The notes below the pieces were generated by a model. The model worked only from the letters and a program-made list of their open reading frames with translations. It searched no databases and was not told the origin of the DNA. A stretch of DNA of 64,000 bases from NCBI RefSeq assembly GCF_002848265.1, contig NZ_CP025422.1:620001-684000 (forward strand), written 5' to 3'. Position numbers and translations under genes: made by a program. Positions 29,329 to 37,062 of this stretch are shown here, piece after piece. How positions within the stretch are numbered: position 1 is the first letter of the stretch; each line of letters starts with the position of its first letter. The DNA is from Zhihengliuella sp. ISTPL4. Lineage in GTDB: Bacteria; Actinomycetota; Actinomycetes; Actinomycetales; Microbacteriaceae.

Positions 29329-30513
29329 ATGCGAGTCGAGATGATCACCAAGGAGTATCCGCCGGAGATCTACGGAGGCGCGGGTGTGCACGTGGCCGAG
29401 CTCGTCTCCGCGCTGCGGCGTGACATCGACGTGACGGTGCGCGCGTTCGGTGCGCCGCGCGAGGAGGACGGCACCTTCGCCTATCGCGTTCCCGAGAGTC
29501 TCTCCGCCGCGAACCCGGCGCTGCAGACCCTCGGAACCGACCTGGAGATCGTGTCGGCGATCGCCGGCGCCGACGTCGTGCACAGCCACACCTGGTATGC
29601 CAACTTCGCCGGCCACCTGGCCTCCCAGCTCCACGGCATCCCGCACGTGCTCACGGCTCACAGCCTCGAGCCCCTCCGGCCCTGGAAGGCGGAACAGCTC
29701 GGAGGGGGCTACGCCGTCTCGAGCGGGATCGAGAAGCTCGCCTATGAGAACGCCGCCGCGGTGATCGCGGTGAGCGCGGGCATGCGTGCCGACATCCTGC
29801 GCAGCTACCCGCAGGTGGATCCCGCGCGCGTCCGCGTGATCCACAACGGGATCGATGTGGAGCGGTGGCGGCCCGTGCAGGATGCTGCGTTCCTCTCCTC
29901 GATCGGCATGGACCCGGACCGTCCCTCAGTGGTCTTCGTCGGACGCATCACGCGGCAGAAGGGGCTGCCGTACCTCCTGCAGGCGGCCCGGCTGCTGCCG
30001 CCGGAGGTCCAGCTCATCCTGTGCGCCGGAGCCCCGGACACGCCGGAGATCATGGCGGAGGTCCAGGAGGGGGTTCGTCTGCTGCAGCAGACCCGCGAGG
30101 GCGTGGTGTGGATCGAGCGGATGCTGCCGCGCGACGAGCTGTCGGCGATCCTGGCCGCGGCGACCACCTTCGTGTGCCCCTCCGTGTACGAGCCGCTCGG
30201 GATCGTGAACCTCGAGGCCATGGCCTGCGGGGCGGCGGTCGTGGGGACCGCGACCGGCGGTATCCCCGAGGTCGTCGACGACGGCGTGACGGGCCGACTC
30301 GTCCCGATCGAGCAGGTGCAGGACGGTACGGGCACGCCGACCGACCCGGACCGCTTCGTCGCGGATCTCGCGGCAGTCCTCACCGAGGTCGCCACGGATC
30401 CGGCGCGGGCTCGGGAGTACGGGGAAGCCGGCCGCGAGCGCGCTCGTGCGCAGTTCAGCTGGGGCGCGATCGCCGACGAGACCCGCGCGCTCTACGCAGA
30501 GCTGTCCGCCTGA
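29329..30513 (+). CDS. glgA: GT4-type glycogen synthase / maltose-1-phosphate synthase
   Basis: Retaining glycosyltransferase of family GT4, 394 residues. The N-terminal MITKEYPPEIYGGAGVHV contains the ADP-glucose loop, and the C-terminal domain has the E-X7-E motif in SVYEPLGIVNLEAMACG. In Mycobacterium the orthologous enzyme (GlgM) joins ADP-glucose to glucose-1-phosphate to make maltose-1-phosphate for GlgE; the same chemistry is likely here, but classic glucan elongation cannot be excluded. Divergent from glgC. Confidence 0.92.
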   Translation: MRVEMITKEYPPEIYGGAGVHVAELVSALRRDIDVTVRAFGAPREEDGTFAYRVPESLSAANPALQTLGTDLEIVSAIAGADVVHSHTWYANFAGHLASQLHGIPHVLTAHSLEPLRPWKAEQLGGGYAVSSGIEKLAYENAAAVIAVSAGMRADILRSYPQVDPARVRVIHNGIDVERWRPVQDAAFLSSIGMDPDRPSVVFVGRITRQKGLPYLLQAARLLPPEVQLILCAGAPDTPEIMAEVQEGVRLLQQTREGVVWIERMLPRDELSAILAAATTFVCPSVYEPLGIVNLEAMACGAAVVGTATGGIPEVVDDGVTGRLVPIEQVQDGTGTPTDPDRFVADLAAVLTEVATDPARAREYGEAGRERARAQFSWGAIADETRALYAELSA

Positions 30514-30530
30514 GCCGATAGGCTTTCGGT

Positions 30531-31316
30531 ATGCCGATCGCTCTGGAGTTCACCGACGTCGTCGTGCGCCGAGAGGGGCGCAACATCATCGATCACGTGA
30601 CCTGGCAGGTCTCGGACGATCAGCGATGGGTGATCCTCGGGCCGAACGGTGCCGGCAAGACGACGCTGCTGCAGCTCGCCGACACGCTCATGCACCCGAC
30701 GTCGGGCACGGTGACCGTCCTCGGCGAGACCCTCGGACGTACCGACGTCTTCGAGGTGCGACCGCGGATCGGATTCGCGTCCACCGCGATGGCCAAGCGC
30801 ATCCCGCGCGACGAGACGGTCCTCAACACGGTCCTCACGGCGGCGTACTCCGTGCTCGGACGCTGGAACGAGAGCTACGAGGACATCGACGAGCGGCGTG
30901 CGCTTCGGGTGCTGGGGGACTGGCGCCTCGCGCACCTCGCCGACCGCACGTTCGGCACACTCAGCGACGGCGAGCAGAAGCGGGTGCAGATCGCGCGGGC
31001 GGTCATGACCGACCCCGAGCTGCTGCTGCTCGACGAGCCCACGGCCTCGCTCGACCTCGGGTCGCGCGAGGAGCTGCTGGCCCTGCTCGGCGGATACGCT
31101 TCGGCCCCGACGACGCCCGCGATGCTCATGGTGACGCACCACGTCGAGGAGATCCCGGTCGGCTTCACGCACGTGCTGCTGATCCGCGACGGCGCCGTGG
31201 TCGCCGCGGGCCCGATCGCCGAGACGCTCACCGCGGACGCCCTCAGCGAGACCTTCGGCATGCCGATCGCACTCAGCAGCGAAAACGGACGCTACTCCGC
31301 CCGCGCCGCCTCCTGA
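30531..31316 (+). CDS. Stand-alone ABC transporter ATPase
   Basis: ABC ATPase of 261 residues without a linked permease. Walker A GPNGAGKTT near residue 38, signature TLSDGEQKRVQIAR (LSDGE instead of LSGGE), Walker B LLLLDEPTAS and the switch histidine in MVTHHVEE are present. It resembles the ModF/YlmA group of single ATPases, whose partner or role is unclear. TAGGCT lies six bases before the ATG (leaderless layout). The TGA stop is the first three bases of the tandem repeat array that follows. Confidence 0.85.
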   Translation: MPIALEFTDVVVRREGRNIIDHVTWQVSDDQRWVILGPNGAGKTTLLQLADTLMHPTSGTVTVLGETLGRTDVFEVRPRIGFASTAMAKRIPRDETVLNTVLTAAYSVLGRWNESYEDIDERRALRVLGDWRLAHLADRTFGTLSDGEQKRVQIARAVMTDPELLLLDEPTASLDLGSREELLALLGGYASAPTTPAMLMVTHHVEEIPVGFTHVLLIRDGAVVAAGPIAETLTADALSETFGMPIALSSENGRYSARAAS

Positions 31317-31382
31317 GCTCGGTTCCGCCGGGTTACTGAGCTCGGTTCCGATGGGTTACTGAGCTCGGTTCCGATGGGTTAC
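31314..31382. repeat. Tandem array of 23-bp repeats (3 units)
   Basis: Three contiguous 23-bp units, 31314-31336, 31337-31359 and 31360-31382, each beginning TGAGCTCGGTTCC and ending GGGTTAC; units 2 and 3 are identical and unit 1 differs at two bases (CC for AT). The first TGA is the stop codon of the ABC ATPase. The array runs directly into a hairpin repeat at 31380. Confidence 0.9.
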
Positions 31383-31398
31383 TGAGCTCGTCGAAGTA
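31380..31398. repeat. Dispersed hairpin repeat, copy A
   Basis: Stem TACT / AGTA around the invariant 11-nt loop class GAGCNNGTCGA (here GAGCTCGTCGA, 31384-31394). Lies between the tandem array and the rpmE promoter. Same loop and a covarying stem in five other copies in this window. Confidence 0.75.
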
Positions 31399-31399
31399 C

Positions 31400-31481
31400 T
31401 GGTAGAATCGATCCTTGGTGCGTTCGTACCACAGACTTCCCTCGTCCCTGGCACAATCCAGGGCAGCAACAAAGGAATCCC
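31400..31481 (+). promoter_or_regulatory. rpmE promoter and structured leader
   Basis: TAGAAT near 31403 is a plausible -10 element. About 40 bases downstream a hairpin forms between CCCTGG 31446-31451 and CCAGGG 31458-31463, close to the ribosome site AAAGGAA. Autoregulatory L31 leaders are known in actinobacteria; whether this matches that class needs a covariance-model search. Confidence 0.5.
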
Positions 31482-31739
31482 ATGAAGACTGACATTCACC
31501 CCGAGTACAAGGCTGTCGTGTTCCGCGACCTCGGTTCGGGCGAGACCTTCCTCACCCGCTCCACCGTCACCAGCGACAAGACGGTCGAGCTGGACGGCGT
31601 GGAGTACCCGGTGATCGACGTCGAGATCTCCTCGGCCTCGCACCCCTTCTACACGGGCAAGCAGCGCATCATGGACTCGGCCGGTCGCGTCGAGAAGTTC
31701 AACCAGCGCTTCAAGGGCTTCGGCGGCTCCTCCAAGTAA
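31482..31739 (+). CDS. rpmE2: 50S ribosomal protein L31, zinc-free type B
   Basis: Ribosomal protein bL31 of 85 residues, beginning [16 protein letters not shown]. The CxxC zinc-binding motifs of the type A protein are absent (there is no cysteine at all), and the length is that of type B. Type B copies usually replace the zinc-containing paralogue during zinc shortage under Zur control; in several actinobacteria the type B copy is the only or main L31. No clear Zur site is seen. A strong terminator follows. Confidence 0.94.
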   Translation: MKTDIHPEYKAVVFRDLGSGETFLTRSTVTSDKTVELDGVEYPVIDVEISSASHPFYTGKQRIMDSAGRVEKFNQRFKGFGGSSK

Positions 31740-31748
31740 GGACCGCCC

Positions 31749-31786
31749 ACGAAGGCCCCGCATTCCGAGGAGTGCGGGGCCTTCGT
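31749..31786 (+). terminator. rpmE terminator
   Basis: A 14-bp stem, ACGAAGGCCCCGCA (31749-31762) with TGCGGGGCCTTCGT (31773-31786), ten-base loop. Starts ten bases after the rpmE stop and may also stop the convergent small gene at 31808. Confidence 0.88.
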
Positions 31787-31807
31787 CCTGCCCGGGGGCC
31801 GCGTCGC

Positions 31808-32092
31808 TCACACGTCGATGACGATGCGTCCGCGATCGATGCGGCTCGGCGGATCTCCGGGGCTCGGAGCCGGAGCGGTGCGCTGGGTCTGGCGGTCCCG
31901 CTCCTGTGCCGCCTCGTGCGCCGTGGGAGACCAGACGGCGTCGAAGACACCGACGAGGCCGCCGGAGCCGGCCTGCTCGTACTTCTCCTCGACCGGCCGA
32001 CGGGAGAGCGAGTGCCGGATGCCCACGAAGAACAGCACCGGCCCCGTGCCGAGCACGACGACGATCGTCGACCATCCGAGCAGATGCTCCAT
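31808..32092 (-). CDS. Small single-pass membrane protein, unknown
   Basis: A 94-residue protein with one helix at about residues 6-24 and a charged, Pro-rich cytoplasmic tail. No domain is recognised. It is supported as a gene by its TAGGCT hexamer six bases before the ATG, identical in layout to neighbouring genes, and by clean spacing between a terminator and the next gene. Similar small proteins occur in Microbacterium. Function unknown. Confidence 0.65.
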   Translation of the reverse strand: MEHLLGWSTIVVVLGTGPVLFFVGIRHSLSRRPVEEKYEQAGSGGLVGVFDAVWSPTAHEAAQERDRQTQRTAPAPSPGDPPSRIDRGRIVIDV

Positions 32093-32145
32093 GCGCCCAG
32101 CCTAGATCGGCGATCGATGGGACGGTAGCCGTCTCGCGACGGATG

Positions 32146-33402
32146 TCAGCGGACGCGGCGTCCCTGAGCGAGATCGATCAGGCGCGCCAGCACGGGCCCG
32201 GTGCGCAGGCCGTTGTGCTCGTGCTCGCTGGTCACCCAGGGCGTCACTCCGGGGAGAAGACGCGCGGTCTCCAGCGAGAATTCCAGCGGCACGTAGACAT
32301 CGTTCACATACACCGCGGCCGCGCCGGTCGCCCCGGAGGCGGCGAGAGCCTCAGGCTCGTAGATCCGTGGCCATACGTGGTCCGCCAGGATCGACGTCAC
32401 GTCGCGCCACGGCTGCAGCCCGGGGACGGTGTCCGCCCACTCGCGACGGATGTGTTCGCCCGTGAAGAGGGTGGGGTCGTCGCGGAAGTCGTCCGGCTCG
32501 ACGCGCTCCGCCGACCACCGCGTGGCGTGGCCGCTCGCGTAGCTCGACTCGTGGAAGGCGTAGTACAGCGGATTGCGTCCCCCGAAGGGCATGGCGTGCG
32601 CGAGGTCATAGCGGAAGGCGTTGGAAGAGGGGTCGCGCTCGAGGAGCGACCAGACCGTCTGCCAGCCGTCGTCGGTGCCGAGGGCGGAGCCGACGGAGCG
32701 CAGCCGGGAGCGCGACACGACCTCGCCGTCGGGGAGGATGAGGTCGCCGGCATCCGCGAGGTCGATGAGGCGACGCATGACATCGCGGTGCTCCGGGAAG
32801 CGGCGGTAGTACCGCTCGGACGCCAGGCGCATCTTGTCGTAGCAGAGGGCGTAGACCTCGTCCGGGTCGCGCTCGACCGTGCTGAGCCCACCGGTGATGA
32901 AGACATCGTCGAGGGAATCCGCATGGGTCGACAGGTAGGACAGGGTCGTGAAGCCGCCGAAGGACTGCCCGAGAACGCTCCAGCTCGACGCGCCCAGGTG
33001 CTCCCGCAGCGCCTCGCAGTCGCGCACGATGGCATCGGCCCGCAGGTGCGTCAGGTGCTCGGCGACGGCTGCGGCGCCCCGCGCGAGGTCGCCGTCGCCG
33101 ACGGGGGAGGACAGCCCCGTCCCGCGCTGGTCCAGGAGGACGAGTCGGTAGTGCGCGAGGGCCTGGTCCAGCCACGCGGGCGCTGTGGAGGCATGGAAGG
33201 GACGCGGGGCCTCGTGCCCGGGCCCGCCCTGCAGGAACACCAGATAGGGGAGCGTCTCGCCCCCGTCCCGTGCCACCACGCGGGCGAACACGTCGATCGT
33301 GCGGGTGTCCGCCGGGTCTTCCCAGACGAGGGGCACCGTGAGCGTGTGCTCCTCGACGGCGAGGTCGAGCAGGCGGCGGCGGATGACAGTGGTCATGGTC
33401 AC
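32146..33402 (-). CDS. Proline iminopeptidase-like alpha/beta hydrolase (S33)
   Basis: A 418-residue hydrolase of the S33 peptidase/prolyl iminopeptidase group. The oxyanion region LQGGPGHEAPRP near residue 53, LDQRGTGLSSP near 89 and nucleophile elbow GQSFGGF near 144 are all typical, and the catalytic His is in EHEHNG near 390. It starts at GTG 33402, which overlaps the stop of the DUF262 gene (GTGA) and has GGGA seven bases upstream; ATG 33396 is an alternative. Family members remove N-terminal proline or act on small amides. Its coupling to a nuclease gene is unexpected. Confidence 0.85.
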   Translation of the reverse strand: MTMTTVIRRRLLDLAVEEHTLTVPLVWEDPADTRTIDVFARVVARDGGETLPYLVFLQGGPGHEAPRPFHASTAPAWLDQALAHYRLVLLDQRGTGLSSPVGDGDLARGAAAVAEHLTHLRADAIVRDCEALREHLGASSWSVLGQSFGGFTTLSYLSTHADSLDDVFITGGLSTVERDPDEVYALCYDKMRLASERYYRRFPEHRDVMRRLIDLADAGDLILPDGEVVSRSRLRSVGSALGTDDGWQTVWSLLERDPSSNAFRYDLAHAMPFGGRNPLYYAFHESSYASGHATRWSAERVEPDDFRDDPTLFTGEHIRREWADTVPGLQPWRDVTSILADHVWPRIYEPEALAASGATGAAAVYVNDVYVPLEFSLETARLLPGVTPWVTSEHEHNGLRTGPVLARLIDLAQGRRVR

Positions 33403-35402
33403 ATCACATTCCCGATGTAGGAGTACTTCACGAAGACTTCGGCGGCGATACCGGACTCGTCGAGGACCCCCTGAACGGCGGTCATCATGTAGTTCGAATC
33501 CCAGCCCATGTAGAGGAAGTGCGTGTCGTCGAGGTCGTCCCACTGCCCCTTCCACGCCTTGTCGCGGTAGATCGGGCCGCCGTGCGCCGCGCAGTACGCG
33601 AGAGCGGCCTCGGTGGTGTCGGTCCAGGCACGTCGGAACACGCGGTTGAACAGGTGCTTGACGTCGTAGACCTCCCACCGCTCGCCCCGGTACTCGACGT
33701 AGTCGAACTCGCGCTCCCATCCGGCCGGCCAGCCGCGGCGGCGGACCGCGTCGAGGATCGGGGTGAGACCGTCGTCGTCGATCTCCGGCAGGGCGGGACG
33801 CGCCCAGACGCGGACCAGATCCGCCGTCAGGGCCACCGTGCGTGCGGTGATCGCCGCCGTGCCCCAAGAATCCTGGGCGGCGAGGGCGCGGGTGGCCGGC
33901 ACGGCGCTGCGAGCGTAGGCATCGTCGCGCTTGCGCGGGAACGAGGCGCCGAACACCCGCTCCGTGAGACCCTGCTCGAGCAGCGTGAGGTTGCCGAGGG
34001 TCGGTGCGAGGGCACGGTGGCTGTTCTGCTCGTCCTCGGAGTACTCGCTCCAGGGACGCACACCGTCGCCGGACCAGGCGTCGCCGGGGACGGCGGGCAC
34101 GACGTGCTCGACGTCGAAGCCGTCCACGTCGTCGACCCCCTCGAGCCGGCCGAGAACGTAGGCCGGATACGGCAGCTCGCTGTACTTGAGTACGGCGCTG
34201 ACCCTCTCGTCCGACGGGGTGATGCGCGCGATGGCGCGGGCGAGGGCGTCGTGTCCGTCGCGACGGGCACGGCAGAGACGGGCGATCAGGCGCTCAGCGG
34301 GAAGGTTCACGAGCGCGCGGCGAAGGAACATCGCCTGGAGCCACTCGAGCGTCTCGAGGAGCTGGCTGCGGTCGATGAGGCCACGCGCGTGATCGCTGTA
34401 TGCGCTCATGACCAGCGGGGAGGAGGAGCGTCCGAACGTGTTCACGTACCCCAGCTGCCGCGCGATCTCCGGGTCCTGCTCCTTCGACGGATCGAGGAGG
34501 ATGCCGTAGATCTCCGCATAGTGCCGCCACGTCTCGGCGTCGGCCTGCAGGTGGGCGACGTCGACGCGCGGGAACGACTGGCGGAAGGCGCTGTACACGC
34601 CGTGCTCGCCGTTCGCCGCCACCTCTCGCCCTGTCACGAGCACGAGGTAGTGGCGCCAGAACGCGCCGATCGCCTCGCCCGTGTGCTGCTCGATCGGCAG
34701 CCAGAACCGCGCTTCCACATCCATCTGCTCGGCGTGGTTCAGCCCCATGAGGATGTAGTTGTGGATCAGTTCGTGATCCCGCAGCGGCTCGCCGGTGGAG
34801 TTCAGGCTCTCGAAGATCTGCTGCGCGTTGGCCTGGGCGCCGAGCGTGATCGAGACGTGCTCCAGTCGCTGCAGCCCCTGCCAGATGAACGGCACCTCGT
34901 CGGCATGGATCTGGCTGCGGAAGAACGCGTAGTTGTCGTCGAAGCGCGATTCGCGGTCGAGGTCGTCGCGACGGTCGAGCACGACCGACTCGTACAGATC
35001 GGCCCACGCGTCGTGCGGCCGCAGCTTCGTGCGCTGGGGGTCGTCGGGGCGGACCAGTACCCGGGCGAGGTCGGCGGCCAGCTCCGGGTTCCGGTCGCGC
35101 ACGGAGTGGTGCAGCGCGGCGACGAGGAGCATGAGCGTGGTGAGCCGCTGTTGTCCGTCGATGAGGATGAGGTCGGCGTCCGGGCCGGAGCCGTCCTCGG
35201 CGGAGAGGATCGACCCGATGAAGTGGCGGTGCGCATCGTCCTCGGCGGCCACCGCCCTCACGTCGGAGAGGAGCCGCTCGCACCCGCCGATGTCCCAGCG
35301 GTACTGCCGCTGGTAGACCGGGACGACGATGGTCGTGCGTCCCGCCGCGAGCCATTCGATCGTGTTGACTGCCGTCGCCTCGACGTTGGTCGCGGTGCTC
35401 AT
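33399..35402 (-). CDS. GmrSD-type DUF262-DUF1524 nuclease (probable type IV restriction)
   Basis: A 667-residue protein with the fused layout of GmrSD-like modification-dependent enzymes. The N-terminal DUF262 domain has YQRQYRW at 30-36, the nucleotide-binding motif DGQQR at 82-86 and FESLNSTGEPL at 198-208; the DUF1524 His-Me nuclease part has EHVVP (H433) and LGNLTLLEQ (N471). Family members cut DNA with modified cytosines, such as glucosylated phage DNA. The last 100 or so residues are a further domain that I do not recognise. ATG 35402 (MSTATNVEA) chosen. It overlaps the hydrolase gene downstream. Confidence 0.85.
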   Translation of the reverse strand: MSTATNVEATAVNTIEWLAAGRTTIVVPVYQRQYRWDIGGCERLLSDVRAVAAEDDAHRHFIGSILSAEDGSGPDADLILIDGQQRLTTLMLLVAALHHSVRDRNPELAADLARVLVRPDDPQRTKLRPHDAWADLYESVVLDRRDDLDRESRFDDNYAFFRSQIHADEVPFIWQGLQRLEHVSITLGAQANAQQIFESLNSTGEPLRDHELIHNYILMGLNHAEQMDVEARFWLPIEQHTGEAIGAFWRHYLVLVTGREVAANGEHGVYSAFRQSFPRVDVAHLQADAETWRHYAEIYGILLDPSKEQDPEIARQLGYVNTFGRSSSPLVMSAYSDHARGLIDRSQLLETLEWLQAMFLRRALVNLPAERLIARLCRARRDGHDALARAIARITPSDERVSAVLKYSELPYPAYVLGRLEGVDDVDGFDVEHVVPAVPGDAWSGDGVRPWSEYSEDEQNSHRALAPTLGNLTLLEQGLTERVFGASFPRKRDDAYARSAVPATRALAAQDSWGTAAITARTVALTADLVRVWARPALPEIDDDGLTPILDAVRRRGWPAGWEREFDYVEYRGERWEVYDVKHLFNRVFRRAWTDTTEAALAYCAAHGGPIYRDKAWKGQWDDLDDTHFLYMGWDSNYMMTAVQGVLDESGIAAEVFVKYSYIGNVM

Positions 35403-35507
35403 GCTGGTGTCTCGTCCTCCCGTAGCGACAGGCGCCACGGACGCGCCGGGTGCCCCGCCCAGTCTATTCGCTTATCCACGGCGACCCTCCGGGGGAGGGC
35501 CAGGTCC

Positions 35508-35526
35508 CGCTGTTAGCCTTGCCTTA
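35508..35526 (-). promoter_or_regulatory. Candidate DtxR/IdeR iron box
   Basis: Read on the minus strand, TAAGGCAAGGCTAACAGCG agrees at 14 of 19 positions with the degenerate iron-box consensus TWAGGTWAGSCTWACCTWA, the good half being the first 15 bases. It lies 53 bases before the start of a putative iron-dependent oxygenase. Confidence 0.4.
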
Positions 35527-35540
35527 TCAGGGCCTGTTAA
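35524..35540. promoter_or_regulatory. 17-bp near-palindrome
   Basis: TTATCAGGGCCTGTTAA, symmetric about its central G except for one T/T mismatch. It abuts the candidate iron box and precedes the oxygenase gene by 38 bases; a possible operator for an unknown regulator. Confidence 0.4.
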
Positions 35541-35578
35541 AACGTGCTGGCCCCCGATGAAAGGAACATGACTCGATC

Positions 35579-36352
35579 ATGGGATACATCAAGTCCGCAG
35601 CGCTGGAGGAGAAGGGCTTCGTCGTCCTCGACAGCTACGACCAGGAGGCTGACCCCAAGGAGTGGCTCGACATCGAGTACGTCGACTGGAAGTCCTCGGG
35701 CGACACCCGCTTCGCGCCCCTCGCCAGCGCCTTCGGCGACATCGAGTGCAACGGCTTCTGGAACCACAAGCCGCCGCGCACCGACAAGGACGGCGTCTGG
35801 ATCGACGAGCAGACCGCCAAGGCCCCGAACCTCACCCGTCGTGCGCAGGAGCCCGGTGCGAACGTCGGCCGCTGCCGCGTCATCGAGCTGCAGCCGACCC
35901 CGTACGGCGACTGCCTCTACAACCTCCACCAGGACGACAACAACCGCCTGAACCCGGACGGCACCGGCTGGGTCGTCCGCGGGTTCTTCAACCTGACCGA
36001 CGACAAGGACAGCTACTTCGTCCTGCGCGAGAACCGCACGGACCCCAGCATCGAGTACCGCATCGCCCTCCCGGCCGGCGCGCAGCTCATCGTCGACACC
36101 CAGCGTCTGTGGCACGCGGCCACGCACAACGGCACCGACCCGCGCTACTGCCTCATCACCTCGTGGACCTCCGGTCCCGAGCTCGACGCCTACATCGAGA
36201 AGTACCACGGCACCGACGACGTCCCGAACGTCGAGGTCCCGCAGGACGTGCTCGAGTTCGGCTACGCCGAGCAGGCCCGCAAGGACGCCGCCCGCGCGGC
36301 CTACTACGCCGCGAAGGGCCAGCAGGTCAAGCAGGCCATGAGCGAGGCCTGA
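35579..36352 (+). CDS. Putative Fe(II)/2-oxoglutarate-type oxygenase, uncharacterised
   Basis: A 257-residue soluble protein with no family I can name with certainty. A metal triad of the double-stranded beta-helix oxygenases can be proposed: H-X-D in NLHQDD near residue 117, a distal histidine in QRLWHAATHNG near 179, and a following Arg in DPRYCLITSW that would bind the co-substrate. The start ATG 35579 lies 14 bases after AAGGAA; a second ATG at 35568 is out of frame. A candidate iron box and palindrome lie upstream, and a dispersed hairpin and terminator follow. Confidence 0.7.
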   Translation: MGYIKSAALEEKGFVVLDSYDQEADPKEWLDIEYVDWKSSGDTRFAPLASAFGDIECNGFWNHKPPRTDKDGVWIDEQTAKAPNLTRRAQEPGANVGRCRVIELQPTPYGDCLYNLHQDDNNRLNPDGTGWVVRGFFNLTDDKDSYFVLRENRTDPSIEYRIALPAGAQLIVDTQRLWHAATHNGTDPRYCLITSWTSGPELDAYIEKYHGTDDVPNVEVPQDVLEFGYAEQARKDAARAAYYAAKGQQVKQAMSEA

Positions 36353-36363
36353 GCTCCCCATCT

Positions 36364-36389
36364 GGGTCGCTGAGCTTGTCGAAGCGCCC
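36364..36389. repeat. Dispersed hairpin repeat, copy B
   Basis: Inner stem CGCT / AGCG closes loop GAGCTTGTCGA (36372-36382); GGG and CCC extend it past a single unpaired T. Lies 11 bases after the oxygenase stop, directly before the terminator. Confidence 0.75.
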
Positions 36390-36420
36390 GAAGGCCCCGG
36401 TCCGCGGACCGGGGCCTTCG
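36389..36420 (+). terminator. Perfect 32-bp palindrome terminator
   Basis: A fully symmetric sequence of two 16-base arms (first arm CGAAGGCCCCGGTCCG), followed by TCGTCG. A strong GC hairpin without T-tract, ending the oxygenase transcript. Confidence 0.85.
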
Positions 36421-36426
36421 TCGTCG

Positions 36427-36444
36427 AATCACATGCTTGTGATT
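36427..36444. promoter_or_regulatory. AT-rich palindrome upstream of DUF3145
   Basis: AATCACATGCTTGTGATT: 7-bp arms AATCACA and TGTGATT around TGCT. Lies 99 bases before the DUF3145 start in an unusually AT-rich patch. Possible operator; it has the half-sites of a CRP/GlxR box in the reverse arrangement. Confidence 0.45.
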
Positions 36445-36542
36445 TCGCGGGAACTCGGCGAGAATGGGCGCACAACCGCATATTGTCGCCACTTCGTGGT
36501 TCAGGTCGTAGGGGAAGACGCACCTGATGAAACGGAGAGATC

Positions 36543-37046
36543 ATGGCGACGGCTTACGCACGCGGAGTGGTGTTCATCCACTCGGCGCCTCGCGCGCTCT
36601 GCCCGCACCTGGAATGGGCGGTAGGTCGCGCTATAGGGCGTGCGGTGAACTTCGACTGGACCGAGCAGCCCGTGCTGACCGGCGCACGCCGCGCCGAGTT
36701 CTACTGGGACGGTCCCGTCGGTACCGGCGCTGCCCTCGCGACGGCGATCCGCGGCTGGGAGCACCTCCGGTTCGAGGTGACCGAAGACCCGACGCCGCGC
36801 AGTGACGGCGGTCGATGGCTGCACACGCCGGACCTCGGCATCCACTACGCCCAGACCGATGCCGCCGGCAACATCGTCATCGGCGAGGACCGCATCCGCT
36901 ATGCGATGGAGATCGCCGCGGGCAACGCCGTCGAGCTGCAGCGCGAGCTCGACATCGCCCTGGGCTCCGCCTGGGACGAGGAGCTGGAGCCCTTCCGTCA
37001 CGCCAGCGACGACGCGCGCGTCGTCTGGCTCCACAAGGTCGGCTGA
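36543..37046 (+). CDS. DUF3145 protein
   Basis: A 167-residue protein of the actinobacterial family DUF3145, recognisable from its start MATAYARGVVFIHSAPRALC and central WEHLRFEVTEDPTP. No membrane segment or catalytic motif is evident. The family is widespread in Actinomycetota and single-copy, which suggests a housekeeping role that is still unknown. GGAGAG lies just before the ATG at 36543. Confidence 0.85.
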   Translation: MATAYARGVVFIHSAPRALCPHLEWAVGRAIGRAVNFDWTEQPVLTGARRAEFYWDGPVGTGAALATAIRGWEHLRFEVTEDPTPRSDGGRWLHTPDLGIHYAQTDAAGNIVIGEDRIRYAMEIAAGNAVELQRELDIALGSAWDEELEPFRHASDDARVVWLHKVG

Positions 37047-37062
37047 CCGACCGTCGATACCG

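Noticed and set aside
31314..31382. CRISPR array
   Set aside because: Repeats are directly contiguous with no spacers, only three units, and no cas genes nearby.
32797..33600. Toxin-antitoxin pair at the hydrolase/nuclease overlap
   Set aside because: Both proteins are too large and neither resembles a known toxin or antitoxin; the overlap alone is common in this genome.
36427..36444. CRP/GlxR binding site
   Set aside because: The half-sites are in the order TCACA-N4-TGTGA; the true box is TGTGA-N6-TCACA.
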